From NCBI GenBank assembly GCA_003996215.1, contig QJPP01000275.1, positions 1,113,358-1,177,357 of the forward strand: 64,000 nucleotides of DNA, written 5' to 3'. The stretch is from Jaltomata sinuosa. Lineage: Eukaryota; Streptophyta; Magnoliopsida; Solanales; Solanaceae. The notes beneath the pieces were generated by a model. It worked only from the letters and a program-made list of their open reading frames with translations. It made no database searches and was not told the origin of the DNA. Made by a program: the position numbers and the translations under genes. Numbering within the stretch: position 1 is the first letter of the stretch; every line of letters starts with the position of its first letter. Below are positions 1-12,061 of this stretch, piece after piece.

Positions 1-93
1 TTAAGCTGTTAGGTTAGGCTAAGAGTTGGACTCTAATGGTTCGCTCATCCGGGGGTTGGGTGGGTGACACCCACGATGGTCGGGATTGTGACA
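1..93 (+). repeat. 3' tail of the 5' LTR (outer gypsy element)
   Basis: The stretch ends GTGACA at 93 and matches 34232-34324, the end of the 3' LTR, over nearly its whole length with only a few substitutions. The rest of this LTR is outside the window. Confidence 0.92.
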
Positions 94-97
94 AAGA

Positions 98-110
98 TGG
101 TATCAGATCC
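98..110 (+). other. Primer binding site, initiator-tRNA-Met type
   Basis: TGGTATCAGATCC begins four bases after the LTR end. The usual plant PBS complementary to initiator tRNA-Met is TGGTATCAGAGCC, so it differs by one base. It would prime minus-strand DNA synthesis. Confidence 0.85.
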
Positions 111-310
111 CTAGATTCATTGATCTCATCGTACAAAAATAGGTCTAGTAGAGTCTTGCAGAACGGTGCGGAGACGTCCGTACTTTTCTTCAAGAGGCTA
201 TCAGACTTTAGGAAACTATATCTTCTTTCTTCCATCGTGCTATAACTTGATTCCAATTGGTATCTGGTGATACAAATTGGTATCTGACTCTTTCACTCTT
301 CTGTCCGCAG

Positions 311-1808
311 ATGGTTAACACAAGGAACAACGGAGCTAGACTGGCGATCTCAGTAGGGGGACCAGCTGTCCGTAGTAAAGGCAGGGGATGGGGCAGAGGA
401 CGTGGTAGAGCCACGCCCGCCAGGGGTGGAGTTCAGTCTGCTGCAGGAGCGCGAGAAGAAACCCCTCCTCCACCTTAGGAACATATTGTCGAAGATGTGG
501 AAGTCTTTGTGGAGGATGATGAGGCACAGGCTGAGGCAGAGGCAGCACCGGGTGGAGGTGCAGGCCTCCCTTATATGACACCAGAAACATTGCAGCAGGC
601 TTAGAATATCTTGAGTGGTTTGGTTGGTGCTGGATCCATACCCGCGGCACTTGCAAATCAGGCTCTGGGCACTCAGCCAGCAAATCCTACAGCTCCTAGG
701 ATGGATGCAGCTTCAGGCACAAGTGACTTCTTCTGGCCAATGCTAGGCCCAGTGATGACAGGGAATGAACATGAGATTCTGACTAAGTTTCTTAAGCTGA
801 AACCTCCTACGTTCCGGGGTACTGACAGGGAAGATACTTATGAGTTCATACTGGATTGTTATGAGAGACTGCATAAGCTGGGCATTGTGCAACAGTATGG
901 GGTGGAGTTTATCATGTTTCAGCTGCAGGGTGATGCCAAAAAGTGGTGGAGATCTCATGTGGAGTGTAAGTCATCCGTTTTACCTCTACTGACTTGGGAG
1001 CAGTTCCATTCTCTTTTCTTAGAGAAGTACGTACCCCGTACTTTGAGGGACCTGAAAAAGGATGAGTTCTTGAATTTAGAGAAGGGTAGCATGTCAGTCT
1101 CTGCTTATGAGGAAACGTTTCATGCCTTGTCTCATTTTGCTATGTAGTTGCTGGGTTTCGAGGAGGAGCGGGTTCGGTTGTTTATCAAGGGTTTGAATAC
1201 TGAGCTTCAGGTACTGTCTGTGCACATGACTTCTTCAGGGAAAGGCTTTAATGATGTGGTGGATTATGTGAAGAAACTTGAGTGAGTCAGGCAGGAGAGG
1301 TAGGCTAAGGTGTTAGCCAAGAAGCCCCAGAATGAGGGAAATTATGGTGGTTCATACTCCAGGGGTCAGAATCAGTAGGTATACTCAGACCGTCCTATTA
1401 AGTCAGCTCTGCCAGCTGCTACAGGTGGTTTTCCGGGAGCTAATCAGCAGTTTCAAGCTCCTAGAGGCCAGGGAGCTTCTTATTCATCTGCTAGCAGGCC
1501 TGCACTTAATCGTGGTTGCTTCCATTATGGTGATCTGGGCCACTTTAAGAGGGAGTGCCCTCACAGGCAGACCGGTAATCAGGTTCAGCAGCAGCCTAAG
1601 GCTATGGTCTCGGTAGGTAGAGGTGGTCATGCTAGAGGTCGTCCACATGGTAAGTGAGGTAACTTTCAGGGAGACCGAGGAGACAGAGGGAATGATGGCG
1701 CGGGCAGGGGTGCGGCGCAGCCGGCCAAGGAGGTTGCCCGGATTGATGATCGGGCTCACTGCTATGCATTTCCAGGGAGAACCGAGGCTGAGGCATCAGA
1801 TGCAGTAA
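311..1808 (+). pseudogene. gag: gag pseudogene of the outer Ty3/gypsy element
   Basis: The ATG at 311 directly follows a CGCAG, the same start context as the second gypsy gag at 63574. One frame runs to about 1808 but is cut by stops at 476, 602, 1145, 1283, 1301, 1376 and 1655. The N-terminus is basic and Gly/Arg-rich. The central capsid-like part (about 780-1290) has the retrotransposon-gag signature: LKPPTFRGT, then GDAKKWW, then WEQFHSLFLEKYVP. A CCHC zinc knuckle lies near 1513-1555, but its second Cys is Tyr (CFHYGDLGHFKREC). Gag would form the cytoplasmic particle that packages element RNA. This copy cannot make it. Confidence 0.92.
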
Positions 1809-1837
1809 TCACCGGTACCATTCTCATCTGTGATAAA

Positions 1838-2164
1838 ATGGCTTCGGTGTTATTTGACCCAGGTTCTACATATTCTTATGTGTCTGTGAATTTTGCGTTG
1901 GGTCTAGACTTGGTATGTGATATCCTTGATTCCCCTATTCATGTTTCTATCCCAGTTGGAGAGTCGGTTATGGTGACTCATGTTTATCATAACTGTTCTG
2001 TTGTTTTTGTGGGGTTGCATACTTGGGTAGACTTGGTAATCCTAGATATGGTTGACTTTGAGGTGATTTTGGGCATGACCTGGTTATCCCCTTATCATGC
2101 CGTGTTAAATTGTAACACCAAGACTGTGGCTCTAGAGATTTTGGGTAAGGAGAGGCTAGAGTGA
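1838..2164 (+). pseudogene. Retropepsin-like aspartic protease region
   Basis: A 108-codon open stretch in the gag frame carries the active-site region LFDPGSTYSYVS (around 1844-1880) and the downstream hydrophobic VILGMTWL segment (around 2068-2091). That is the layout of plant gypsy retropepsins, which cleave the gag-pol polyprotein. A stop (2162) and a one-frame shift between about 2161 and 2170 separate it from the RT frame. There is no stop between gag and protease other than the mutational ones, so it was originally one polyprotein. Confidence 0.85.
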
Positions 2165-2169
2165 GAGGT

Positions 2170-3180
2170 GTGTACAGGTCTAAGCCAGTCAGGATTATAT
2201 TATTCATTCGGGCTAGAAAGCTAGTGGGGAGAGGGTGTTTAGCCTTTTTGGCTCATCTCCAGAATGATAGGGTGGAGTCTCCATATTTTTAGTCAGTTCC
2301 AGTTGTTTTAGAGTTCTAAGAGGTGTTTCCAGCGGATTTGCCTGGTATGTCTCTGGACAGGGATTTTGACTTTTATATTGACTTGGAGCCGGGCACTCAT
2401 CCCATTTCCATTCCTCCATATCGTATGGCTCCACCAGAGTTAAGGAAACTTAAGACTCAGCTTCAGGAACTCCTAGATAAGGGATTTATCTATCCCAGTG
2501 CTTTGCCTTGGGGTTCTCCGGTATTGTTTGTAAAGAAGAATGATGGTAGTATGCGGATGTGCATAGATTACAGGCAGTTGAACAAGGTTACCATCCGAAA
2601 TAAGTACCCTCTACCCCATATTGATGATCTGTTTGACCAGTTACAGGGTGCATCGGTGTTTTTGAAAATTGACTTGAGGTCAGGGTATTACCAGTTAAAA
2701 ATTAGGCCTGAGGACATTCCTAAGACTGCTTTTCAGACTCGCTATGGGCATTATGAGTTCCTAGTAATGTCATTTGGTTTGATCAATGCACCTGCAACAT
2801 TCATAAGTTTAATGAATGGGGTATTTAAATCTTACTTGGATTCATTTGTCATCGTGTTCATTGATGATATTTTGATCTACTCCAAGAGTATTGAGGAGTA
2901 TGCTGAACATCTCTGTATAGTGTTGGACATTTTGAGGCGTCAAAAGCTTTATGCGAAGTTCACCAAGTGTGAGTTCTGGTTTACTTCAGTAGCATTCTTG
3001 GGGCATGTAGTGTCAGAAAAGGGGGTGATGGTAGATCCCCAGAAGATAGAGGCAGTCAAAAGTTGGGCCCGTCCTAGCTCTGTGACTGAGATGAGGAGTT
3101 TTGTTGGACTTGCAGGTTATTACCGGAGGTTTGTTAAGGATTTTGCCTCCATTTCTACTCACTTGACAAGGCTGGCATAG
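2170..3180 (+). pseudogene. pol: Reverse transcriptase domain of the outer gypsy pol
   Basis: After two early stops (about 2290 and 2318), an open stretch of 285 codons spans the polymerase. Landmarks in order: WGSPVLFVKKNDGSMRMCID, then KIDLRSGYYQLKI, then TAFQTRYGHYEF, then the catalytic box FIDDILIYS near 2860. FIDD stands where YVDD-type boxes sit. The thumb and connection region (RSFVGLAGYYRRFVKDF) ends at a TAG at 3178, likely from a Gln codon. All catalytic aspartates visible in this stretch are retained; the damage is from stops rather than motif loss. Confidence 0.95.
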
Positions 3181-3630
3181 AAATATGTACCGTTTGTATG
3201 GTCCGACAAGTGCGAGGAGAGCTTCCAAAAGCTCAAGACACTTCTGACCACGGCTCCTATTTTGTCCTTACCGGTTGAAAGTAAAGACTTTATTGTTTAC
3301 TGTGATGCTTCACATTCCGATTTGGGTGCTGTGTTGATGCAGGATAGGAATGTGATAGCCTATGCTTCTAGGCAGTTAAAGGTGCATGAGAGAAACTATC
3401 CTACTCACGATTTAGAGTTGGCAGCGCTGGTCTTTGCACTCAAGATTTGGAGACACTATCTCTATGGTATCAAGTATGAAGTGTTCACTGATCATCGCAG
3501 TCTGCAGCATGTCTTCACTCAGAAGGATTTGAACCTGAGGCAGAGGAGGTGGATGGAATTGTTGAAGGATTACAATGTGACTATTCAGTACCATTCGGGT
3601 AAGACTAATGTGGTGTGGCAAACGCATTTA
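3181..3630 (+). pseudogene. pol: RNase H domain of the outer gypsy pol
   Basis: This is the same frame as the RT. The RNase H acidic residues are visible: YCDASHSDLGAVLMQ (Asp), NYPTHDLELAALVFALK (Glu) and VFTDHRSL (Asp). The end of the domain (KTNVV..., near 3605-3630) is disrupted by a short insertion or frameshift. The frame then moves from phase 1 to phase 3 and continues as the integrase. RNase H would remove template RNA during reverse transcription. Confidence 0.92.
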
Positions 3631-4877
3631 GCCAGAAAACAGCTAGCATGGGCAGTTTGGCTTGTTTGGGGGTGTCCAAACGACCACTGGCAAGGGTAAT
3701 TCAGGCATTAGAGTCCAAGTTCATGCACTTGGGTATTTCAAATCAAGGTGGGATCATGGCCAGTATTGAGGTCAAATCCACATTCATAGAGGAGATAAAC
3801 GCCAAATAGTTTCAGGATTCGCAGTTGAGCAGGCTTCGGGGCAAGGCAATATCCGGAGAGTCCGGGGATGCCACGTTGGACTCTGGCGGTGTGTTAAACT
3901 TTATAGGAAGGATATGTGTTCCTCGAGTCGATGGCATGATTCAGAAAGTATTGGCATAGGCTCATGGTTCATGGTACTCAATTCATTCGGGTGTAACCAA
4001 GATGTACAGGAATTTGAGGCAACTTTATTGGTGGCCTGGTATGAAAAGGGACATAGTTGATTTTGTGTCCAAGTGTCAGAATTGTCAGCAAGTAAAGTAG
4101 GAGCACCAGAGACCTGCAGGGCTACTTAAGAGGATGCCCATTCCCGAGTGGAAGTGGGAGAGAATAGCCATGGATTTCGTGGCGGGTCTTCCCAAGACCT
4201 TGAGGAAGTATGATTCTTTTTGGGTCATTGTTGACAGACTGACCAAGTCAGCTCACTTCATTCCGGTCAGGGTGGATTACAACTCGCAGCAATTGGCTAA
4301 GGTCTACGTGAAGGTGATTGTGAGATTGTATGGAGTGACATTATCCATCATTTCAGACAGGGGTACACAATTTACTTCCAAGTTTTGGGGTAAGTTGCAC
4401 GAAGAGTTGGGCACTCAACTCACTTTTAGTACAGCCTTCCATCCTCAGACTGATGGTCAGTCGGAGAGCACGATACATGTATTGGAGGACATGCTGAGAG
4501 CATGTGTGATTGACTTCGAGGGTCATTAAGACCAATTTCTACCATTGTGTGAGTTCTCATACAATAATAGCTATCACTCCAGTATTGACATGGCACCGTT
4601 CGAGGCTCTGTATGGGAGGAATTGTAGGTTACCAATTGGGTGGTTTGAGGAAGGCGATGTGAAACCTTTGGGTGTAGACTTGGTAAGGGAAGCGCAAGAA
4701 AAGGTAAGAGGTATTCATGCCAAGTTACCAGCTGCCCAAAACAGGCAGAAGGAATATACGGATAGCAAGGTCCGGGATATGGAATTTCAGGTTGGTGAAC
4801 AAGTATTGCTGAAAGTGTCACCAATGAAGGGAGTTATGCATTTTGGTAAGAGGGGAAAGCTCAGCCCCCGATTCATC
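3631..4877 (+). pseudogene. pol: Integrase (zinc-binding and DDE core), 5' part, cut by nested insertion
   Basis: The HHCC zinc-binding region is at about 3955-4095 (AHGS, SIHSG, WWPGM, KCQNCQQ). The catalytic core follows: MDFVAGLP (first Asp), ISDRGTQFTSKFW (second Asp) and FHPQTDGQSE (Glu), the D,D(35)E layout. Stops lie at about 3808, 3958, 4098 and 4527. The frame then reads KLSPRFI, the start of the GPY/F module, and is interrupted exactly at 4877 by the minus-strand element; it resumes at 31691. Integrase inserts the cDNA into the chromosome. Confidence 0.94.
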
Positions 4878-5889
4878 TTTCACGACCCAACCCACTGGGC
4901 CATGCGGGCGCCTACTCTAACCACCTAGATAGACGAACCCTCACCACCCGTCCAATAGGTAACTTGAGGAAATTAAAGTAAACCATTAATCAGTCAATTT
5001 TTATACATGAGAAATTCTTTTACAGAAAATGTTCATAAAATAGACGACTTAATAATTTGCGGAAAATCTTTACAACCTTTAAAAACACCCTCCCTAGGAC
5101 CTAGTCTAAGCAGGTACAAGAGCTACTACAATATTTATACTGAACATGTAAAAGAGACACAACTTCCATCATGGAGTCAAAGGAAAGAAGCTGTTGGAGA
5201 TCACCATCGTCATGTACCTATGAAACATCACCAACCCTGCAACCAGACTATACCAAAAAGGTATAGCAAGAGTAGAGTCAGTACAACCATATGTATTGGT
5301 AGGCATCATCGGTCGACCCGAATCCACACATACCATCATATAGTAAAATAGGGAAAAACATGAAAATAAACATTATAGACTCCTCCTTCACCTTTAGCCT
5401 TGATCCTGACATCTAGGACTTCCCAAGTCACCTAGACTTCCCAATTCACCTTTAACATTTACCCTAGTCAACTACCTTGACTAAATACCTAGACTAAATC
5501 CGGCTCACTTCCCAACCAAACCACTTATACCCAAGTATTACCTACCATTCTAGGACAGCTTTACCACCTAGTTATATTAACCAATAACCACACCCAGACT
5601 CTCAGTCTTTCTCTATATTTACCAACCACATGCAATTTACCTAACAACCATTGACACCTTCAATGACCACCATAGAGCTACATCTAAATCCCTTCTCGGA
5701 TTACATAACCCGGACCCTCCAAGAGTCCTCCATCCACACCTAAGTGTTCAACAGACTACCCCAGTCTACACCAAGACCCACCCTCAGCTTATTAACCATG
5801 ATAATTCATGACCACCATTATTACACTTAATGACATCAATTTATGAGCACATAACCTCTTTTAAATAGTCCAGACCCACCCGGATCCCC

Positions 5890-6235
5890 CTCACACATCT
5901 AGTTTTAACATGACAAACCCGGTCTACACCAAGACCAAATAATAAACAACATAATAACTGGGTCTACACCAAGACCAACTAATAACCAACATAATAACCC
6001 GGTCTACACCAAGACAAACTAATAACATAATATAGCAACCCGGCCTATACCAAGACCAACTCACAATATACTACAACAACCCGGCCTACACCAAGACCAA
6101 ACGAGTAACATAATATAGCAACCCGGCCTATACCAAGACCAAACTCACAATATACCATAACAACTCGGCCTACACCAAGACTAAACTAATAACATAATAT
6201 AGCAATCCGGCCTACACCAAGACCAAACTCAATAG
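5890..6235 (-). repeat. LTR minisatellite 1 (CTACACCAAGACC units)
   Basis: About eight tandem units of 40-50 bp contain CCGGTCTACACCAAGACCAA with AATAACATAATATAGCAAC-type spacers. The same array is at 11465-11800 in the other LTR. Confidence 0.85.
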
Positions 6236-6348
6236 ATATAACAGGATTCCCGGTCACTCAAAACCACCAACAGTATCACATTTTCACGGAACCATTAACA
6301 GTCAATGCAATACAACAATATCAATGCAATAATGCAGTAAAATAAATC

Positions 6349-6575
6349 TGTACCAGGCGTGGTACCTAAGCCAACCATTAGTATCCCATACCAGGCAAGG
6401 TTCCTGAGCCAATCATTTGTTATACCCATACCAGGCGTGGTATCTGAGCAAACCATTAGTATATCCTGTACCAGGCGTGGTACCCGAGCCAACCATTAGT
6501 ATTATCCCGTACCAGGCGTGGTACCTGAGCCAACCATTTGTTATACATGTACCAAGCATGGTACCCGAGCCAACC
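6349..6575 (-). repeat. LTR minisatellite 2 (GTACCAGGCGTGGTAC units)
   Basis: Six units of about 40 bp, each with the interrupted palindrome GTACC-AGGCGT-GGTAC followed by CGAGCCAACCATTAGTAT-like spacer. Mutated units (for example at 6388) keep the spacing. Confidence 0.9.
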
Positions 6576-7524
6576 GAATATCAATCAATCCACAGTCAAA
6601 TAATGAACAAACAACTTGTAAAACCAACAAGCAACACACCGTTCAACCCACAGACTGTAAAACAAGACCTTTAGACATTCTAGACAATTCTTCTAAGCAA
6701 TGTAATTCATACAAACACTTAGGTAAGAGTACAACAATATACAAAATTCACAGGAATCGTAAGCCATCACCTACTCTCCTTCCCGGGTATATAACTTTGC
6801 CTCGACCTCCATCAGGAGGCCAAACACACTCACCCTTTATTTACGAATAATGAACGGTTTCCCTTTTAGCATAATTTAACAACCACATTGATTTTGGAAC
6901 TTGCATAAATAATAACAATGTGAATTATCACCGCTTAGCCTTTAGCAAAACCAACACTACTTATCATGCCCTTCGTATTCCCGAAACCTCACCTAGGAGT
7001 TTCCCATTTTCATACCCATTTAGTTATCCTTGCAATTCTCGGTTTCCCAAACCTTCCCGACATCCCAGTCCCTGAGCCCTATCATCCTATCATACCAGGA
7101 CAACATAAACAGCCCCAAATAATTATCAATAACCCACAATTCAATCCAACCAATTCCTAGCACCTACATAACCAACATCGAATCCACCAGACTCCGTGCC
7201 CGGAGGCCTAATCATGGATTCTCCTTTCCCACTATACAATAAATACGGAATGTAAGCAGATCTATATACTCAATGAAAACCTAGCCTACCTGGGCGCCAA
7301 ACAGCTATAACCGTGCATTTTTTGCTCCGTGGAGGCATTCCTAGTGGTCATGCAGGCCCGAATCTGTGGTTTCACATCCTTTTTACTAGAATTCCTCCTC
7401 CCCTTGGCTCCCAAGCCTTGGAGCAGCCTAGGAGGGTTTTTGGAATAGCTCTCATCTGTTTTGGGGTTGAATGGGAGAGAATGAAATTAAAAACCCATTT
7501 TCTGGGTTTTCTGGTCACGTTGCT

Positions 7525-7680
7525 CTGCTATAGCGGTCCCTGCTCCACTATAGCGGTACCGTCGTAGCGAACCCTACCGCTATAGCAGTGCTGACCAACA
7601 TTGACTTCCGCTATAGCAGTAATTTCTCCACTATAGCGGAGGTCGCTACAGGGGTGTGTGAACCGCTATGGCGGTTGACA
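7525..7680 (-). repeat. CTATAGCGG palindrome block in the left LTR
   Basis: Eight or so variants of CCGCTATAGCGG lie within 155 bp, about 350-500 bp from the LTR start in element sense. This is the position equivalent to 32455-32570 in the outer LTR. Confidence 0.75.
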
Positions 7681-8045
7681 TGGGACAGAAAGTCAGAAAG
7701 TCCCCCAAAAGTGTCCATTTTACCACGCACTTATTTTTCCGACGTTCCGGAACAACCCATTCACATCAACCTCGATTACGGGAGCTCTACTTACCCGAAT
7801 TCGATTCCAAATAGTCCCTCAGACTCCTCTATATCTTAGCTACAAGGAAAACTAGCTCGAACCAAGACATCTAACCCAATCCTTACCCGGATTTCCCTAG
7901 ACCCTACCTCACTCCAAAACTAGTCGAGACTAGCCTAGCCCAAAATTTTTAACTCCCAAACCCAGAAGTTTCTAACCCGAAACTTGGCAAAAATGGTTTA
8001 CCCGTAAGGACGAACTTAATCGTTACAACAGATACCAATTTACCC

Positions 8046-8065
8046 ATAGTTCATCCCCGAACGAT
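8046..8065 (-). promoter_or_regulatory. Stem-loop next to the 3' LTR of the LARD-like element
   Basis: On the minus strand ATCGTTCG-GGGA-TGAACTAT keeps the GGGA loop and most of the stem (one mismatch, one wobble). It lies 18 bases from the LTR boundary, the same distance as in the outer element. Confidence 0.45.
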
Positions 8066-10424
8066 CTCTACGGCGGGAAAAAAAAGCTCGTCCCTCAATC
8101 TTAATGCTCTACCATGACAGCGTAAATATAACCTTACGCAAACCACCGAAAACCTCCCAATCCCTTGGTATACCCAACTCAGCCAAAAATTTAACTCACT
8201 TCCGCTCTATTAAGGAATTCCTTCCTTCAAGCTGCACAAGGCAACTAGATTACCCCTCCCAGAGTGCCCAAAAATTTCGGGGCCTTATCAAAACACCGGA
8301 GCAAAATAAACTCAACGAATGATCCAAAATAATTTCCATGACAAGGGAACCAGATCCCACCAAGGCGACCCCTTTTCCGCTATACCCGGAGATCCACTAA
8401 CCCGAACTCTATTCTGGAAGCTTCCTATGGGGTACTATGCCCCTCACTTATCATCTTATCACCTTATCACCTTACTCCTATCAACACTATACCCCGAGAC
8501 ACCATGTGCCTCTAAACCACACAACATCAAAAATTCCATGGGAACTCATCCTAGCCTGAGATTTTGTCAACTCTCACCTTAGGGGGAACTCTATCTGGGC
8601 ACTTACACCCTAGCCGAGGCTAAAACTGGTACACCCCTACCTCTCAAAGAGCAGTAACACTGGGTATTATCATGATCAAGAAGAGAGACAATAATGCTAA
8701 AAAATCTATTTTAATAAGCCCACTCCTTCGATTGACCCTACCACCAAGGATTTTCAACAATAAATCAATCAATAATCACCCTCATAACATAGCCTATGAG
8801 CAGTGTCCAACACTACTCAGTCAATTACGGGTCATCTTGTCAAATTCCACATGGGTGACTATACCCACCAATGGTCAATCACAATCTTATCAATACCCCG
8901 GGCTACTATGTCTACCCTTTCTTTTCTTCGCGTATGGATGCTAAATTTATGACAAATTCCCTTCTATGCGTACTATATTAGCTAAATCGATGCTTTCCTT
9001 GTTTTACAAAGCAATTCGCAGCTTAATACTTGCTTTTACATTGCCCCCGAGAATGAATGAGAACAGGGGAAAACACGGTGAGGCTCCTGCCTCGCGCACT
9101 TTCTGCTATACCGGTGGTCACTCCGCTATAGTGGTTCCGCCATAGCGGTTGGCTTCCACTATAGCGGTCCCGACAGTAACAGTACAGGAAATTTTTATTT
9201 TCAGCTAAATGCACTCATCCCCCTTCCCAGTTATCACTGTCTAAACCTATAAATCCCTCCATGTATTAAACCACCCTCAAGACCATTTTTGGCATTATCG
9301 CATCACAAATCAACATGGCACATCATGAAATTCAAAGAAATCACAACAACATTAGTTTTCCGACAATATCTTCCCGCCATTACACACTAATGGCTCCCTT
9401 GTTCCCTTGGTTCCTAACTAAGTCTCGACTGTCCTGAAACTGGAGTTTTCCTACAGTCCACAATCCCCTTTTGTTCCCTTAGCATCTATATAAATGGTAA
9501 GTCTATACCCGAATGTAATGCAAACAATTCCAATTAAGGCATATCGCAATTTATTATTTAAAACAATCATAGTTTTCAAAGCTGGAAATAAATTTTCCTT
9601 AAGTTACAATCATGAGTTACCATAAAAAATTCCTTACCACAGTTCCTGCCATCAAGCAATGATAGCCCTTTTCCCCTCATGGTTCCTAACCGATCCCGAC
9701 TGTCCTGAAACTGGAGTTTCCCTACAGTCATAAGTCTCGTCCCCTTACCATTTTTTCCAATGGCAAGTCTATTTCTGAATTGTAATACCACTTTACTGAT
9801 CCATTCAAGTACATATAGAAAGTCATTACCAACCCAAGCACACAAATTCAAGTTATGACTCCTCCCGGACCAAAATATTCACCACAAGGCAACCAATTTC
9901 ACCCCACACGACTGCAGTCATACAAGTAGTACAATACACATAGTTTCAAGTTTCAAGCCACATCACAATCAAATAATTGCGCACCACACATTTGCAGTCA
10001 TTCAAACAACATCAATACACATAAGCCCAATCTCAAGTCTCAAGCATCAACACTCAATCAAATCAGTTTCATTACCTTTTATTCGCTTCATGAATGACCG
10101 TTAGCCTATTTATCCATCCTTTACATAACCTCCTAGGCCAGATACTAATTGGAACCTTCCCGTTTCAAATTTCCCTTGTTTGTCTTATCGCAATCGGAGT
10201 CCAATGACATCCTTCACTTTATTGAGATACCAATTGGAATCGAGAGATACCAATTGGACTCAACCCATACAAGCAAGTAAACGAACCGCACGAAAAGGAA
10301 TGAAAGAAGATAGATTTTTCTAGAATGCTTCATAGCTTCTTTAGGATAAGATATGGACGTCAACACACCAATCCGCAGGACTCTATTCGACATTATACTC
10401 TTGTACTGGGAGACCGGTAACCTA

Positions 10425-10437
10425 GGCTCTAATACTA
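10425..10437 (-). other. Decayed primer binding site of the LARD-like element
   Basis: The minus strand reads TAGTATTAGAGCC just inside the LTR end, two mismatches from the initiator-tRNA-Met PBS. The paralogue at 54474-54486 is a perfect match. Confidence 0.75.
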
Positions 10438-10440
10438 TAT

Positions 10441-12061
10441 GTCATGACCCAACCCACCGGGTCATGCGGGCACCTACTCTAACCACCTAGATAGATGAAC
10501 CCTCACCACCCGTCCAACAGGTAACTTGCGGAAATTAAAGTAAACCATTAATCAGTCCATTTTTATACATGAGAAATTCTTTTACAGAAAATGTTCATAA
10601 AAATAGATGACTTAAAGAATTTGCGAAAAACCTTTACAACCTTTAAAAACACCCTACCTAGGACCTAGTCTAAGCAGGTACAAGAGCTACTACAAGATTT
10701 ATATCGAACATGTAAAAGAGACACAACTTCCATCATGGAATCGTAGGACAGAAGCTGTTGGAGATCACCATCGTCATGTACCTATGAAACATCACCAACC
10801 TTGTAACCAGACTATACCAAAAAGGTATAGCAAGATTAGAGTCAGTACAACCACACGTACTGGTAGGCATCATCGATCTTCCCAAATCCACACGTACCAT
10901 CATTTAGGAAAATAGGGAAAAACATGAAAATAAACATTATAGCTCCCTCTTTCACCTTTAGCCTTGACCCTGACATCTAGGACTTCTCAAGTCACCTTGC
11001 CACCTAGACTTCCCAAGTCACCTTTAACCTTTACCCCAGTCAACTACCTTGACTAAATACCCAGACTAAATTTGGCCCACTGCCCAACCAAACCACTTAT
11101 ACCCAAGTATTACCTACCATTTTAGGACAACTTTACCACCTGGTTATATTAACCAATAACCACACCCAGACTCTCAGTCTTCCTCTATATTTACCAACCA
11201 CATGCAATTCACCTAACAACCATTGACACCTTCAATGACCACCATAGAGCTACATCTAAATCCCTTCTGGATCACATAACCCGACCCTCAAAGGGTCCTC
11301 CATCCACACCTAAGTGTTTAACAGACTACCCTAGTCTACACCAAGACCCACCCTTAGCTTATTAACCATGATAATTCATGACCGCCATTATTACACTTAA
11401 TGACATCAATTTATGAGTACATAACCTCTTTTAAATAATCCGGATCCCCCTCACACATCTAGTGTTAACATTACAAACTCGATCTACACCAAGACCAACT
11501 AATAACCAACATAATAACCCGGTCTACACCAAGACCAACTAATAACCAACATAATAACCATGTCTACACCAAGACCAACTAATAACATAATATAGCAACC
11601 CGGCCTACACCAAGACCAACTCACATATACTACAACAACCCGGCCTACATCAAAACCAAACTAGTAACATAATACAACAACCCAGCCTATACCAAGACCA
11701 AACTCACAATATACCATAACAACCCAGTCTACACCAAGACCAAACTAATAATATAATATAGCAACCCGGCCTACATCAAGACCAAACTCAATAGATATAA
11801 TAGGATTCTCGGTCACTCAAGAACCACCAACAATATCACATTTCAATAAAACAGCCCGGTCCACTCATGGAACCATTAATAGTCAATGCAATACAACAAT
11901 ATAAATACAATGATGCAGTAAAATAAACTCGTACCAAGCGTGGTACCTGAGCCAACCATTAGTATCCCGTACCAGGCGTGGTACCTGAGCCAACCATTTG
12001 TTATACTCGTACCAGGCATGATACCCGAACCAACCGTTAGTATATCCTGTACCAAGCGTGG
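10441..12061 (-). repeat. Right (element 5') LTR of the LARD-like element, part 1
   Basis: Starts TGTCATGACCC (minus-strand ...GTGACA end of an LTR) and parallels 4878-6510 of the left LTR, including both minisatellites (11465-11800 and 11930-12061). It is interrupted at 12061 inside a minisatellite unit by the Ogre-like element. Confidence 0.92.

Larger units (their letters stand above)
4878..8027 (-). repeat. Left (element 3') LTR of the LARD-like element
   Basis: Aligns by eye along its length with 10441-12061 plus 30149-31685. It holds two minisatellites (5890-6235 and 6349-6575) and a CTATAGCGG block (7525-7680). Short open frames here are not shared in a protein-like way between copies and are not called as genes. 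Confidence 0.92.
8028..10440 (-). other. Non-coding internal region of the LARD-like element
   Basis: 2.4 kb between the LTRs with no gag, protease, RT or integrase motif on either strand; the longest open frames are about 90 codons and show no domain. It contains another CTATAGCGG cluster (9103-9170) and a short deletion scar near 8375-8400 relative to the copy at 49172-51743. It probably carries packaging and priming signals only. Confidence 0.75.

Noticed and set aside
6349..6575. Regularly spaced 16-bp repeats resembling a CRISPR array
   Set aside because: Spacers are similar to each other, the DNA is a plant LTR, and there are no cas genes; it is a minisatellite.
8104..8944. Three open frames of 72-90 codons in the LARD-like interior
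   Set aside because: They run against the element's direction, and the related region at 49172-51743 does not keep the same frames.
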